64,000 nt of DNA, taken from assembly GCA_964057225.1 (NCBI GenBank), contig OZ059896.1, positions 3,100,001 to 3,164,000 of the forward strand, written 5' to 3'. Below the pieces are notes generated by a model that worked only from the letters and a program-made list of their open reading frames with translations, was not told where the DNA came from and searched no databases. Origin of the DNA: Auanema rhodensis. Taxonomy: Eukaryota; Nematoda; Chromadorea; Rhabditida; Rhabditidae. Shown one piece after another: positions 23,301 to 37,000 of this stretch; position 1 is the first letter of the stretch, and every line of letters begins with the position of its first letter. Both the position numbers and the translations under genes were made by a program.

Positions 23301-26300
23301 TGCTAAATTATTCTCAAATTTTTCGAAAAAATTTTTGTCAAAATGTTTTTGGAAGCAATTTTGAGTGTACATGGAAACTCAACATACACTAATGCATCAT
23401 TTTTCAAACAATCATAACTAATTTTTGTATTTAGCTTTTCTCAATGTAGTATAGTGCATTCGATGCGGATTTTTAAGCTGCGTCGATCTGTGTTATCAGA
23501 TTTGCGCTAGCTTAAAAATGCACCGAGATATCAACTGATATAAGTTCACACTTATATCCTCGATTTTCACCCTGGAGAATTAATTTTTTCGTTGAATAAC
23601 ATTGTCCATCGTTTTTGCCTTGAAAAAAGGAATCTAAAAACATCTACTTTCTGCTAAATTATTTTGAAATTTTTCGAAAAAATTTTTGTCAAAATGTTTT
23701 TGGAAGCAATTTTGAGTGTACATGGAAACTCAACATACACTAATGCATCATTTTTCAAACGATCATAACTAATTTTTGTATTAAGCTTTTCTCAATGAAG
23801 TTTAGTGCATTCGATGCGGATTTTTAAGCTGCGTCGATCTGTGTTATCAGATTTGCGCTAGCTTAAAAATGCACCGAGATATCAACTGATATAAGTTCAC
23901 ACTTATATCCTCGATTTTCACCCTGAAGAATTAATTTTTTCGTTGAATAACATTGTCCATCGTTTTTGCCTTGAAAAAAGGAATCTAAAAACATCTACTT
24001 TCTGCTAAATTATTTTGAAATTTTTCGAAAAAATTTTTGTCAAAATGTTTTTGGAAGCAATTTTGAGTGTACATGGAAACTCAACATACACTAATGCATC
24101 ATTTTTCAAACGATCATAACTAATTTTTGTATTTAGCTTTTCTCAATGTAGTATAGTGCATTCGATGCGGATTTTTAAGCTGCGTCGATCTGTGTTATCA
24201 GATTTGCGCTAGCTCAAAAATGCACCGAGATATCAACTGATATAAGTTCACACTTATATCCTCGATTTTCACCCTGAAGAATTAATTTTTTCGTTGAATA
24301 ACATTGTCCATCGTTTTTGCCTTGAAAAAAGGAATCTAAAAACATCTACTTTTTGCTAAATTATTTTGAAATTTTTCGAAAAAATTTTTGTCAAAATGTT
24401 TTTGGAAGCAATTTTGAGTGTACATGGAAACTCAACATACACTAATGCATCATTTTTCAAACGATCATAACTAATTTTTGTATTTAGCTTTTCTCAATGT
24501 AGTATAGTGCATTCGATGCGGATTTTTAAGCTGCGTCGATCTGTACTATCAGATTTGCGCTAGCTTGAAAATGCACCGAGATATCAACTGATATAAGTTC
24601 ACACCTATATCCTCGATTTTCACCCTGAAGAATTGATTTTTTCGTTGAATAACATTGTCTATCGTTTTTGCCTTGAAAAAAGGAATCTAAAAACTTCTAC
24701 TTTTTGCTAAATTATTCTCAAATTTTTCGAAAAAATTTTTGTCAAAATGTTTTTGGAAGCAATTTTGAGTGTACATGGAAACTCAACATACACTAATGCA
24801 TCATTTTTCAAACGATCATAACTAATTTTTGTATTTAGCTTTTCTCAATGTAGTATAGTGCATTCGATGCGGATTTTTAAGCTGCGTCGATCTGTGTTAT
24901 CAGATTTGCGCTAGCTTAAAAATGCACCGAGATATCAACTGATATAAGTTCACACTTATATCCTCGATTTTCACCCTGGAGAATTAATTTTTTCGTTGAA
25001 TAACATTGTCCATCGTTTTTGCCTTGAAAAAAGGAATCTAAAAACATCTACTTTCTGCTAAATTATTTTCAAATTTTTCGAAAAAATTTTTGTCAAAATG
25101 TTTTTGGAAGCAATTTTGAGTGTACATGGAAACTCAACATACACTAATGCATCATTTTTCAAACGATCATAACTAATTTTTGTATTCAGCTTTTCTCAAT
25201 GTAGTATAGTGCATTCGATGCGGATTTTTAAGCTGCGTCGATCTGTGTTATCAGATTTGCGCTAGCTTAAAAATGCACCGAGATATCAACTGATATAAGT
25301 TTACACTTATATCCTCGATTTTCACCCTGAAGAAATAATTTTTTCGTTGAATAACATTGTCCATCGTTTTTGCCTTGAAAAAAGGAATCTAAAAACATCT
25401 ACTTTTTGCTAAATTATTTTGAAATTTTTCGAAAAAATTTTTGTCAAAATGTTTTTGGAAGCAATTTTGAGTGTACATGGAAACTCAACATACACTAATG
25501 CATCATTTTTCAAACGATCATAACTAATTTTTGTATTAAGCTTTTCTCAATGAAGTTTAGTGCATTCGATGCGGATTTTTAAGCTGCGTCGATCTGTGTT
25601 ATCAGATTTGCGCTAGCTTAAAAATGCACCGAGATATCAACTGATATAAGTTCACACTTATATCCTCGATTTTCACCCTGAAGAATTAATTTTTTCGTTG
25701 AATAACATTGTCCATCGTTTTTGCCTTGAAAAAAGGAATCTAAAAACATCTACTTTTTGCTAAATTATTTTGAAATTCTTCGAAAAAATTTTTGTCAAAA
25801 TGTTTTTGGAAGCAATTTTGAGTGTACATGGAAACTCAACATACACTAATGCATCATTTTTCAAACGATCATAACTAATTTTTGTATTTAGCTTTTCTCA
25901 ATGTAATATAGTGCATTCGATGCGGATTTTTAAGCTGCGTCGATCTGTGTTATCAGATTTGCGCTAGCTTAAAAATGCACCGAGATATCAACTGATATAA
26001 GTTCACACTTATATCCTCGATTTTCACCCTGAAGAATTAATTTTTTCGTTGAATAACATTGTCCATCGTTTTTGCCTTGAAAAAAGGAATCTAAAAACAT
26101 CTACTTTTTGCTAAATTATTTTGAAATTTTTCGAAAACATTTTTGTCAAAATGTTTTTGGAAGCAATTTTGAGTGTACATGGAAACTCAACATACACTAA
26201 TGCATCATTTTTCAAACGATCATAACTAATTTTTGTATTTAGCTTTTCTCAATGTAATATAATGCATTCGATGCGGATTTTTAAGCTGCGTCGATCTGTG

Positions 26301-27378
26301 TTATCAGATTTGCGCTAGCTTAAAAATGCACCGAGATATCAACTGATATAAGTTCACACTTATATCCTCGATTTTCACCCTGAAGAATTAATTTTTTCGT
26401 TGAATAACATTGTCCATCGTTTTTGCCTTGAAAAAAGAAATCTAAAAACATCTACTTTTTGCTAAATTATTTTGAAATTTTTCGAAAAAATTTTTGTCAA
26501 AATGTTTTTGGAAGCAATGTTGAGTGTACATGGAAACTCAACATACACTAATGCATCATTTTTCAAACGATCATAACTAATTTTTGTATTAAGCGTTTCT
26601 CAATGTAGTATAGTGCATTCGATGCGGATTTTTAAGCTGCGTCGATCTGTACTATCAGATTTGCGCTAGCTTGAAAATGCACCGAGATATCAACTGATAT
26701 AAGTTCACACCTATATCCTCGATTTTCACCCTGAAGAATTAATTTTTTCGTTGAATAACATTGTCTATCGTTTTTGCCTTGAAAAAAGGAATCTAAAAAC
26801 ATCTACTTTTTGCTAAATTATTTTCAAATTTTTCGAAAAAATTTTTGTCAAAATGTTTTTGGAAGCAATTTTGAGTGTACATGGAAACTCAACATACACT
26901 AATGCATCATTTTTCAAACGATCATAACTAATTTTTGTATTTAGCTTTTCTCAATGTAGTTCAGTGCATTCGATGCGGATTTTTAAGCTGCGTCGATCTG
27001 TACTATCAGATTTGCGCTAGCTTGAAAATGCACCGAGATATCAACTGATATAAGTTCACACCTATATCCTCGATTTTCACCCTGAAGAATTAATTTTTTC
27101 GTTGAATAACATTGTCTATCGTTTTTGCCTTGAAAAAAGGAATCTAAAAACATCTACTTTTTGCTAAATTATTTTCAAATTTTTCGAAAAAATTTTTGTC
27201 AAAATGTTTTTGGAAGCAATTTTGAGTGTACATGGAAACTCAACATACACTAATGCATCATTTTTCAAACGATCATAACTAATTTTTGTATTTAGCTTTT
27301 CTCAATGTAGTATAGTGCATTCGATGCGGATTTTTAAGCTGCGTCGATCTGTGTTATCAGATTTGCGCTAGCTTGAAA
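20359..27378 (+). repeat. Second family A block, copies 59-78
   Basis: Twenty A monomers lie between B monomers ending at 20358 and starting at 27379. Most of this block belongs to the second copy of the long-range duplication. The copy at 26326 is again the intermediate type with caatgttgag, aaagaaatc and taagcgtttctc. Confidence 0.9.
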
Positions 27379-28080
27379 ATGCACCGAGATATCAACTGAT
27401 ATAGGTTCACACTTATATCCTCGATTTTCACCGTGAAGAATTAATTTTTTTGTTGAATAACAATGTCCATCGTCTTTGTCTTGAAAAAAGGAATCTAAAA
27501 ACATCTACTTTTTGTGAAATTATTTTGAAATTTTTCGGGAAAATTTTTGTCAAAATGTTTTTGGAAGCAATGTTGAGTGTACATGGAAACTCAACATACA
27601 CTAATGCATCATTTTTCAAAGGATCATAACTAATTTTTGTATTGAGCGTTTCTTAATGTAGTATAGTGCATTCGATGCGGATTTTTAAGCTGGGTCGATC
27701 TGTGTTATCAGATTTGCGCTACCTTAAAAATACACCGAGATATCAACTGATATAAGTTCACACTTATATCCTCGATTTTCACCCTGAAGAATTAATTTTT
27801 TTGTTGAATAACAATGTCCATCGTCTTTGTCTTGAAAAAAAGAATCTAAAAACATCTACTTTTTGTGAAATTATTTTGAAATTTTTCGGGAAACTTTTTG
27901 TCAAAATGTTTTTGGAAGCAATGTTGAGTGTACATGGAAACTCAACATACACTAATGCATCATTTTTCAAACGATCATAACTAATTTTTGTATTGAGCGT
28001 TGCTTAATGTAGTATAGTGCATTCGATGCGGATTTTTAAGCTGCGTCGATCTGTGTTATCAGATTTGCGCTAGCTTAAAA
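20710..28080 (+). repeat. 7.4-kb block, second copy of the long-range duplication
   Basis: Copies 60-80 repeat the marker order of 3862-11232. Changes relative to the first copy include one fewer plain A monomer before the aacttctac marker, an added pair at 24220-24921 that repeats the aacttctac type, and copy 72 (24922), which combines ccctggaga with a ttttcaaat body and tail cagcttttctcaatg. Private changes include caaacaatc near 23406, gctcaaaaatg near 24211 and aattgattt near 24632. Confidence 0.8.
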
Positions 28081-28782
28081 ATGCACCGAGATATCAACTG
28101 ATATAGGTTCACACTTATATCCTCGATTTTCACCGTGAAGAATTAATTTTTTTGTTGAATGACAATGTCCATCGTCTTTGTCTTGAAAAAAGAAATCTAA
28201 AAACATCTACTTTTTGTAAAATTATTTTGAAATTTTTCGGGAAAATTTTTGTCAAAATGTTTTTGGAAGCAATGTTGTGTGTACATGGAAACTCAACATA
28301 CACTAATGCATCATTTTTCAAACGATCATAACTAATTTTTGTATTGAGCGTTTCTTAATGTAGTATAGTACATTCGATGCGGATTTTTAAGCTGCGTCGA
28401 TCTGTGTTATCAGATTTGCGCTAGCTTAAAAATGAACCGAGATATCAACCGATATAGATTCACACTTATATCCTCGATTTTCACCCTGAAGATTTAATTT
28501 TTTCGTTGAATAACATTGTCCATCGTCTTTGTCTTGAAAAAAGGAATCTGAAAACATCTACTTTTTGTGAAATTATTTTGAAATTTTTCGGGAAAATTTT
28601 TGTCAAAATGTTTTTGGAAGCAATGTTGAGTGTACATGGAAACTCAACATACACTAATGCATCATTTTTCAAACGATCATAACTAATTTTTGTATTGAGC
28701 GTTTCTCCATGTAGTATAGTGCATTCGATGCGGATGTTTAAGCTGCGTCGATCTGTGTTATCAGATTTGCGCTAGCTTGAAA
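27379..28782 (+). repeat. Family B block, copies 79-82
   Basis: Four B subtypes follow in the order seen at 11584, 14392 and 32644: the tcaaaggatc type, the cgggaaactt type, the atgttgtgtg type and the atgaaccgag type. This four-monomer order is the most widely repeated unit in the left half of the window. Confidence 0.85.
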
Positions 28783-29133
28783 ATGCACCGAGATATCAAC
28801 TGATATAGGTTCACACTTATATCCTCGATTTTCACCCTGAAGAATTAATTTTTTCGTTGAATAACATTGTCTATCGTTTTTGCCTTGAAAAAAGGAATCT
28901 AAAAACATCTACTTTTTGCTAAATTATTTTCAAATTTTTCGAAAAAATTTTTGTCAAAATGTTTTTGGAAGCAATTTTGAGTGTACATGGAAACTCAACA
29001 TACACTAATGCATCATTTTTCAAACGATCATAACTAATTTTTGTGATGAGCGTTTCTCCATGTAGTATAATGCATTCGATGCGGATTTTTAAGCTGCGTC
29101 GATCTGTGTTATCAGATTTGCGCTAGCTTAAAA
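28783..29133 (+). repeat. Mosaic monomer with B head, A body and B-like tail
   Basis: The head has the B-type gatataggttc. The body is A (tgtctatcg, ttttcaaat, cgaaaaaa). The tail is gatgagcgtttctccatg with gtataatgc. The sequence tttgtgatgag replaces the usual tttgtattgag, which I saw nowhere else in the window. Two switches are needed to explain it. Confidence 0.8.
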
Positions 29134-32100
29134 ATGCACCGAGATATCAACTGATATAAGTTCACACTTATATCCTCGATTTTCACCCTGAAGAATTAAT
29201 TTTTTCGTTGAATAACATTGTCCATCGTTTTTGCCTTGAAAAAAGGAATCTAAAAACATCTACTTTTTGCTAAATTATTTTGAAATTTTTCGAAAAAATT
29301 TTTGTCAAAATGTTTTTGGAAGCAATTTTGAGTGTACATGGAAACTCAACATACACTAATGCATCATTTTTCAAACGATCATAACTAATTTTTGTATTTA
29401 GCTTTTCTCAATGTAGTATAGTGCATTCGATGCGGATTTTTAAGCTGCGTCGATCTGTACTATCAGATTTGCGCTAGCTTGAAAATGCACCGAGATATCA
29501 ACTGATATAAGTTCACACCTATATCCTCGATTTTCACCCTGAAGAATTAATTTTTTCGTTGAATAACATTGTCTATCGTTTTTGCCTTGAAAAAAGGAAT
29601 CTAAAAACTTCTACTTTTTGCTAAATTATTCTCAAATTTTTCGAAAAAATTTTTGTCAAAATGTTTTTGGAAGCAATTTTGAGTGTACATGGAAACTCAA
29701 CATACACTAATGCATCATTTTTCAAACGATCATAACTAATTTTTGTATTTAGCTTTTCTCAATGTAGTATAGTGCATTCGATGCGGATTTTTAAGCTGCG
29801 TCGATCTGTGTTATCAGATTTGCGCTAGCTTAAAAATGCACCGAGATATCAACTGATATAAGTTCACACTTATATCCTCGATTTTCACCCTGGAGAATTA
29901 ATTTTTTCGTTGAATAACATTGTCCATCGTTTTTGCCTTGAAAAAAGGAATCTAAAAACATCTACTTTCTGCTAAATTATTTTGAAATTTTTCGAAAAAA
30001 TTTTTGTCAAAATGTTTTTGGAAGCAATTTTGAGTGTACATGGAAACTCAACATACACTAATGCATCATTTTTCAAACGATCATAACTAATTTTTGTATT
30101 AAGCTTTTCTCAATGAAGTTTAGTGCATTCGATGCGGATTTTTAAGCTGCGTCGATCTGTGTTATCAGATTTGCGCTAGCTTAAAAATGCACCGAGATAT
30201 CAACTGATATAAGTTCACACTTATATCCTCGATTTTCACCCTGAAGAATTAATTTTTTCGTTGAATAACATTGTCCATCGTTTTTGCCTTGAAAAAAGGA
30301 ATCTAAAAACATCTACTTTCTGCTAAATTATTTTGAAATTTTTCGAAAAAATTTTTGTCAAAATGTTTTTGGAAGCAATTTTGAGTGTACATGGAAACTC
30401 AACATACACTAATGCATCATTTTTCAAACGATCATAACTAATTTTTGTATTTAGCTTTTCTCAATGTAGTATAGTGCATTCGATGCGGATTTTTAAGCTG
30501 CGTCGATCTGTGTTATCAGATTTGCGCTAGCTTAAAAATGCACCGAGATATCAACTGATATAAGTTCACACTTATATCCTCGATTTTCACCCTGAAGAAT
30601 TAATTTTTTCGTTGAATAACATTGTCCATCGTTTTTGCCTTGAAAAAAGGAATCTAAAAACATCTACTTTCTGCTAAATTATTTTCAAATTTTTCGAAAA
30701 AATTTTTGTCAAAATGTTTTTGGAAGCAATTTTGAGTGTACATGGAAACTCAACATACACTAATGCATCATTTTTCAAACGATCATAACTAATTTTTGTA
30801 TTTAGCTTTTCTCAATGTAGTATAGTGCATTCGATGCGGATTTTTAAGCTGCGTCGATCTGTGTTATCAGATTTGCGCTAGCTTAAAAATGCACCGAGAT
30901 ATCAACTGATATAAGTTCACACTTATATCCTCGATTTTCACCCTGAAGAATTAATTTTTTCGTTGAATAACATTGTCCATCGTTTTTGCCTTGAAAAAAG
31001 GAATCTAAAAACATCTACTTTCTGCTAAATTATTTTCAAATTTTTCGAAAAAATTTTTGTCAAAATGTTTTTGGAAGCAATTTTGAGTGTACATGGAAAC
31101 TCAACATACACTAATGCATCATTTTTCAAACGATCATAACTAATTTTTGTATTCAGCTTTTCTCAATGTAGTATAGTGCATTCGATGCGGATTTTTAAGC
31201 TGCGTCGATCTGTGTTATCAGATTTGCGCTAGCTTAAAAATGCACCGAGATATCAACTGATATAAGTTTACACTTATATCCTCGATTTTCACCCTGAAGA
31301 AATAATTTTTTCGTTGAATAACATTGTCCATCGTTTTTGCCTTGAAAAAAGGAATCTAAAAACATCTACTTTTTGCTAAATTATTTTGAAATTTTTCGAA
31401 AAAATTTTTGTCAAAATGTTTTTGGAAGCAATTTTGAGTGTACATGGAAACTCAACATACACTAATGCATCATTTTTCAAACGATCATAACTAATTTTTG
31501 TATTAAGCTTTTCTCAATGAAGTTTAGTGCATTCGATGCGGATTTTTAAGCTGCGTCGATCTGTGTTATCAGATTTGCGCTTGCTTAAAAATGCACCGAG
31601 ATATCAACTGATATAAGTTCACACTTATATCCTCGATTTTCACCCTGAAGAATTAATTTTTTCGTTGAATAACATTGTCCATCGTTTTTGCCTTGAAAAA
31701 AGGAATCTAAAAACATCTACTTTTTGCTAAATTATTTTGAAATTCTTCGAAAAAATTTTTGTCAAAATGTTTTTGGAAGCAATTTTGAGTGTACATGGAA
31801 ACTCAACATACACTAATGCATCATTTTTCAAACGATCATAACTAATTTTTGTATTTAGCTTTTCTCAATGTAATATAGTGCATTCGATGCGGATTTTTAA
31901 GCTGCGTCGATCTGTGTTATCAGATTTGCGCTAGCTTAAAAATGCACCGAGATATCAACTGATATAAGTTCACACTTATATCCTCGATTTTCACCCTGAA
32001 GAATTAATTTTTTCGTTGAATAACATTGTCCATCGTTTTTGCCTTGAAAAAAGGAATCTAAAAACATCTACTTTTTGCTAAATTATTTTGAAATTTTTCG

Positions 32101-32643
32101 AAAAAATTTTTGTCAAAATGTTTTTGGAAGCAATTTTGAGTGTACATGGAAACTCAACATACACTAATGCATCATTTTTCAAACGATCATAACTAATTTT
32201 TGTATTTAGCTTTTCTCAATGTAGTTCAGTGCATTCGATGCGGATTTTTAAGCTGTGTCGATCTGTACTATCAGATTTGCGCTAGCTTGAAAATGCACCG
32301 AGATATCAACTGATATAAGTTCACACCTATATCCTCGATTTTCACCCTGAAGAATTAATTTTTTCGTTGAATAACATTGTCTATCGTTTTTGCCTTGAAA
32401 AAAGGAATCTAAAAACATCTACTTTTTGCTAAATTATTTTCAAATTTTTCGAAAAAATTTTTGTCAAAATGTTTTTGGAAGCAATTTTGAGTGTACATGG
32501 AAACTCAACATACACTAATGCATCATTTTTCAAACGATCATAACTAATTTTTGTATTTAGCTTTTCTCAATGTAGTATAGTGCATTCGATGCGGATTTTT
32601 AAGCTGCGTCGATCTGTGTTATCAGATTTGCGCTAGCTTGAAA
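29134..32643 (+). repeat. Last family A block, copies 84-93
   Basis: Ten A monomers form the last run of family A in the window. Private changes include gcgcttgctt near 31581 and gctgtgtcg near 32255. The block ends at the B monomer starting 32644. Confidence 0.88.
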
Positions 32644-34047
32644 ATGCACCGAGATATCAACTGATATAGGTTCACACTTATATCCTCGATTTTCACCGTG
32701 AAGAATTAATTTTTTTGTTGAATAACAATGTCCATCGTCTTTGTCTTGAAAAAAGGAATCTAAAAACATCTACTTTTTGTGAAATTATTTTGAAATTTTT
32801 CGGGAAAATTTTTGTCAAAATGTTTTTGGAAGCAATGTTGAGTGTACATGGAAACTCAACATACACTAATGCATCATTTTTCAAAGGATCATAACTAATT
32901 TTTGTATTGAGCGTTTCTTAATGTAGTATAGTGCATTCGATGCGGATTTTTAAGCTGGGTCGATCTGTGTTATCAGATTTGCGCTACCTTAAAAATACAC
33001 CGAGATATCAACTGATATAAGTTCACACTTATATCCTCGATTTTCACCCTGAAGAATTAATTTTTTTGTTGAATAACAATGTCCATCGTCTTTGTCTTGA
33101 AAAAAAGAATCTAAAAACATCTACTTTTTGTGAAATTATTTTGAAATTTTTCGGGAAACTTTTTGTCAAAATGTTTTTGGAAGCAATGTTGAGTGTACAT
33201 GGAAACTCAACATACACTAATGCATCATTTTTCAAACGATCATAACTAATTTTTGTATTGAGCGTTGCTTAATGTAGTATAGTGCATTCGATGCGGATTT
33301 TTAAGCTGCGTCGATCTGTGTTATCAGATTTGCGCTAGCTTAAAAATGCACCGAGATATCAACTGATATAGGTTCACACTTATATCCTCGATTTTCACCG
33401 TGAAGAATTAATTTTTTTGTTGAATGACAATGTCCATCGTCTTTGTCTTGAAAAAAGAAATCTAAAAACATCTACTTTTTGTAAAATTATTTTGAAATTT
33501 TTCGGGAAAATTTTTGTCAAAATGTTTTTGGAAGCAATGTTGTGTGTACATGGAAACTCAACATACACTAATGCATCATTTTTCAAACGATCATAACTAA
33601 TTTTTGTATTGAGCGTTTCTTAATGTAGTATAGTACATTCGATGCGGATTTTTAAGCTGCGTCGATCTGTGTTATCAGATTTGCGCTAGCTTAAAAATGA
33701 ACCGAGATATCAACCGATATAGATTCACACTTATATCCTCGATTTTCACCCTGAAGATTTAATTTTTTCGTTGAATAACATTGTCCATCGTCTTTGTCTT
33801 GAAAAAAGGAATCTGAAAACATCTACTTTTTGTGAAATTATTTTGAAATTTTTCGGGAAAATTTTTGTCAAAATGTTTTTGGAAGCAATGTTGAGTGTAC
33901 ATGGAAACTCAACATACACTAATGCATCATTTTTCAAACGATCATAACTAATTTTTGTATTGAGCGTTTCTCCATGTAGTATAGTGCATTCGATGCGGAT
34001 GTTTAAGCTGCGTCGATCTGTGTTATCAGATTTGCGCTAGCTTGAAA
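29134..34047 (+). repeat. Third, shorter copy of the long higher-order unit
   Basis: Copies 84-97 follow the order of copies 66-82 (22816-28782): plain A with tgtactatc, aacttctac (29606), ccctggaga, tttctgcta, cagcttttctc, agtttacac with aagaaataa, gaaattcttcg, then the B series. The B series at 32644-34047 is 15 monomers (5,265 bp) after that at 27379-28782. Several monomers present in the second copy are missing or fused here. Confidence 0.75.
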
Positions 34048-37000
34048 ATGCACCGAGATATCAACTGATATAGGTTCACACTTATATCCTCGATTTTCAC
34101 CGTGAAGAATTAATTTTTTTGTTGAATAACAATGTCCATCGTCTTTGTCTTGAAAAAAGGAATCTAAAAACATCTACTTTTTGTGAAATTATTTTGAAAT
34201 TTTTCGGGAAACTTTTTGTCAAAATGTTTTTGGAAGCAATGTTGAGTGTACATGGAAACTCAACATACACTAATGCATCATTTTTCAAAGGATCATAACT
34301 AATTTTTGTATTGAGCGTTTCTTAATGTAGTATAGTGCATTCGATGCGGATTTTTAAGCTGGGTCGATCTGTGTTATCAGATTTGCGCTACCTTAAAAAT
34401 ACACCGAGATATCAACTGATATAAGTTCACACTTATATCCTCGATTTTCACCCTGAAGAATTAATTTTTTTGTTGAATAACAATGTCCATCGTCTTTGTC
34501 TTGAAAAAAAGAATCTAAAAACATCTACTTTTTGTGAAATTATTTTGAAATTTTTCGGGAAACTTTTTGTCAAAATGTTTTTGGAAGCAATGTTGAGTGT
34601 ACATGGAAACTCAACATACACTAATGCATCATTTTTCAAACGATCATAACTAATTTTTGTATTGAGCGTTTCTTAATGTAGTATAGTGCATTCGATGCGG
34701 ATTTTTAAGCTGGGTCGATCTGTGTTATCAGATTTGCGCTACCTTAAAAATACACCGAGATATCAACTGATATAAGTTCACACTTATATCCTCGATTTTC
34801 ACCCTGAAGAATTAATTTTTTTGTTGAATAACAATGTCCATCGTCTTTGTCTTGAAAAAAAGAATCTAAAAACATCTACTTTTTGTGAAATTATTTTGAA
34901 ATTTTTCGGGAAACTTTTTGTCAAAATGTTTTTGGAAGCAATGTTGAGTGTACATGGAAACTCAACATACACTAATGCATCATTTTTCAAACGATCATAA
35001 CTAATTTTTGTATTGAGCGTTGCTTAATGTAGTATAGTGCATTCGATGCGGATTTTTAAGCTGCGTCGATCTGTGTTATCAGATTTGCGCTAGCTTAAAA
35101 ATGCACCGAGATATCAACTGATATAGGTTCACACTTATATCCTCGATTTTCACCGTGAAGAATTAATTTTTTTGTTGAATGACAATGTCCATCGTGTTTG
35201 TCTTGAAAAAAGAAATCTAAAAACATCTACTTTTTGTAAAATTATTTTGAAATTTTTCGGGAAAATTTTTGTCAAAATGTTTTTGGAAGCAATGTTGTGT
35301 GTACATGGAAACTCAACATACACTAATGCATCATTTTTCAAACGATCATAACTAATTTTTGTATTGAGCGTTTCTTAATGTAGTATAGTACATTCGATGC
35401 GGATTTTTAAGCTGCGTCGATCTGTGTTATCAGATTTGCGCTAGCTTAAAAATGAACCGAGATATCAACTGATATAGATTCACACTTATATCCTCGATTT
35501 TCACCCTGAAGATTTAATTTTTTCGTTGAATAACATTGTCCATCGTCTTTGTCTTGAAAAAAGGAATCTAAAAACATCTACTTTTTGTGAAATTATTTTG
35601 AAATTTTTCGGGAAAATTTTTGTCAAAATGTTTTTGGAAGCAATGTTGAGTGTACATGGAAACTCAACATACACTAATGCATCATTTTTCAAACGATCAT
35701 AACTAATTTTTGTATTGAGCGTTGCTTAATGTAGTATAGTGCATTCGATGCGGATTTTTAAGCTGCGTCGATCTGTGTTATCAGATTTGCGCTAGCTTAA
35801 AAATGCACCGAGATATCAACTGATATAGGTTCACACTTATATCCTCGATTTTCACCGTGAAGAATTAATTTTTTTGTTGAATGACAATGTCCATCGTCTT
35901 TGTCTTGAAAAAAAAAATCTAAAAACATCTACTTTTTGTAAAATTATTTTGAAATTTTTCGGGAAAATTTTTGTCAAAATGTTTTTGGAAGCAATGTTGT
36001 GTGTACATGGAAACTCAACATACACTAATGCATCATTTTTCAAACGATCATAACTAATTTTTGTATTGAGCGTTTCTTAATGTAGTATAGTGCATTCGAT
36101 GCGGATTTTTAAGCTGCGTCGATCTGTGTTATCAGATTTGCGCTAGCTTAAAAATGAACCGAGATATCAACTGATATAGGTTCACACTTATATCCTCGAT
36201 TTTCACCGTGAAGAATTAATTTTTTTGTTGAATGACAATGTCCATCGTCTTTGTCTTGAAAAAAGGAATCTAAAAACATCTACTTTTTGTAAATTTATTC
36301 TGAAATTTTTCGGGAAAATGTTTGTCAAAATGTTTTTGGAAGCAATGTTGAGTGTACATGGAAACTCAACATACACTAATGCATCATTTTTCAAACAATC
36401 ATAACTAATTTTTGTATTGAGCGTTTCTTAATGTAGTATAGTACATTCGATGCGGATTTTTAAGCTGCGTCGATCTGTGTTATCAGATTTGCGCTAGCTT
36501 AAAAATGAACCGAGATATCAACTGATATAGGTTCACACTTATATCCTCGATTTTCACCCTGAAGATTTAATTTTTTCGTTGAATAACATTGTCCATCGTC
36601 TTTGTCTTGAAAAAAGGAATCTAAAAACATCTACTTTTTGTGAAATTATTTTGAAATTTTTCGGGAAAATTTTTGTCAAAATGTTTTTGGAAGCATTGTT
36701 GAGTGTACATGGAAACTCAACATACACTAATGCATCATTTTTCAAACGATCATAACTAATTTTTGTATTGAGCGTTTCTCCATGTAGTATAGTGCATTCG
36801 ATGCGGATTTTTAAGCTGCGTCGATCTGTGTTATCAGATTTGCGCTAGCTTGAAAATGCACCGAGATATCAACTGATATAGGTTCACACTTATATCCTCG
36901 ATTTTCACCGTGAAGAATTAATTTTTTTGTTGAATAACAATGTCCATCGTCTTTGTCTTGAAAAAAGAAATCTAAAAACATCTACTTTTTGTGAAATTAT

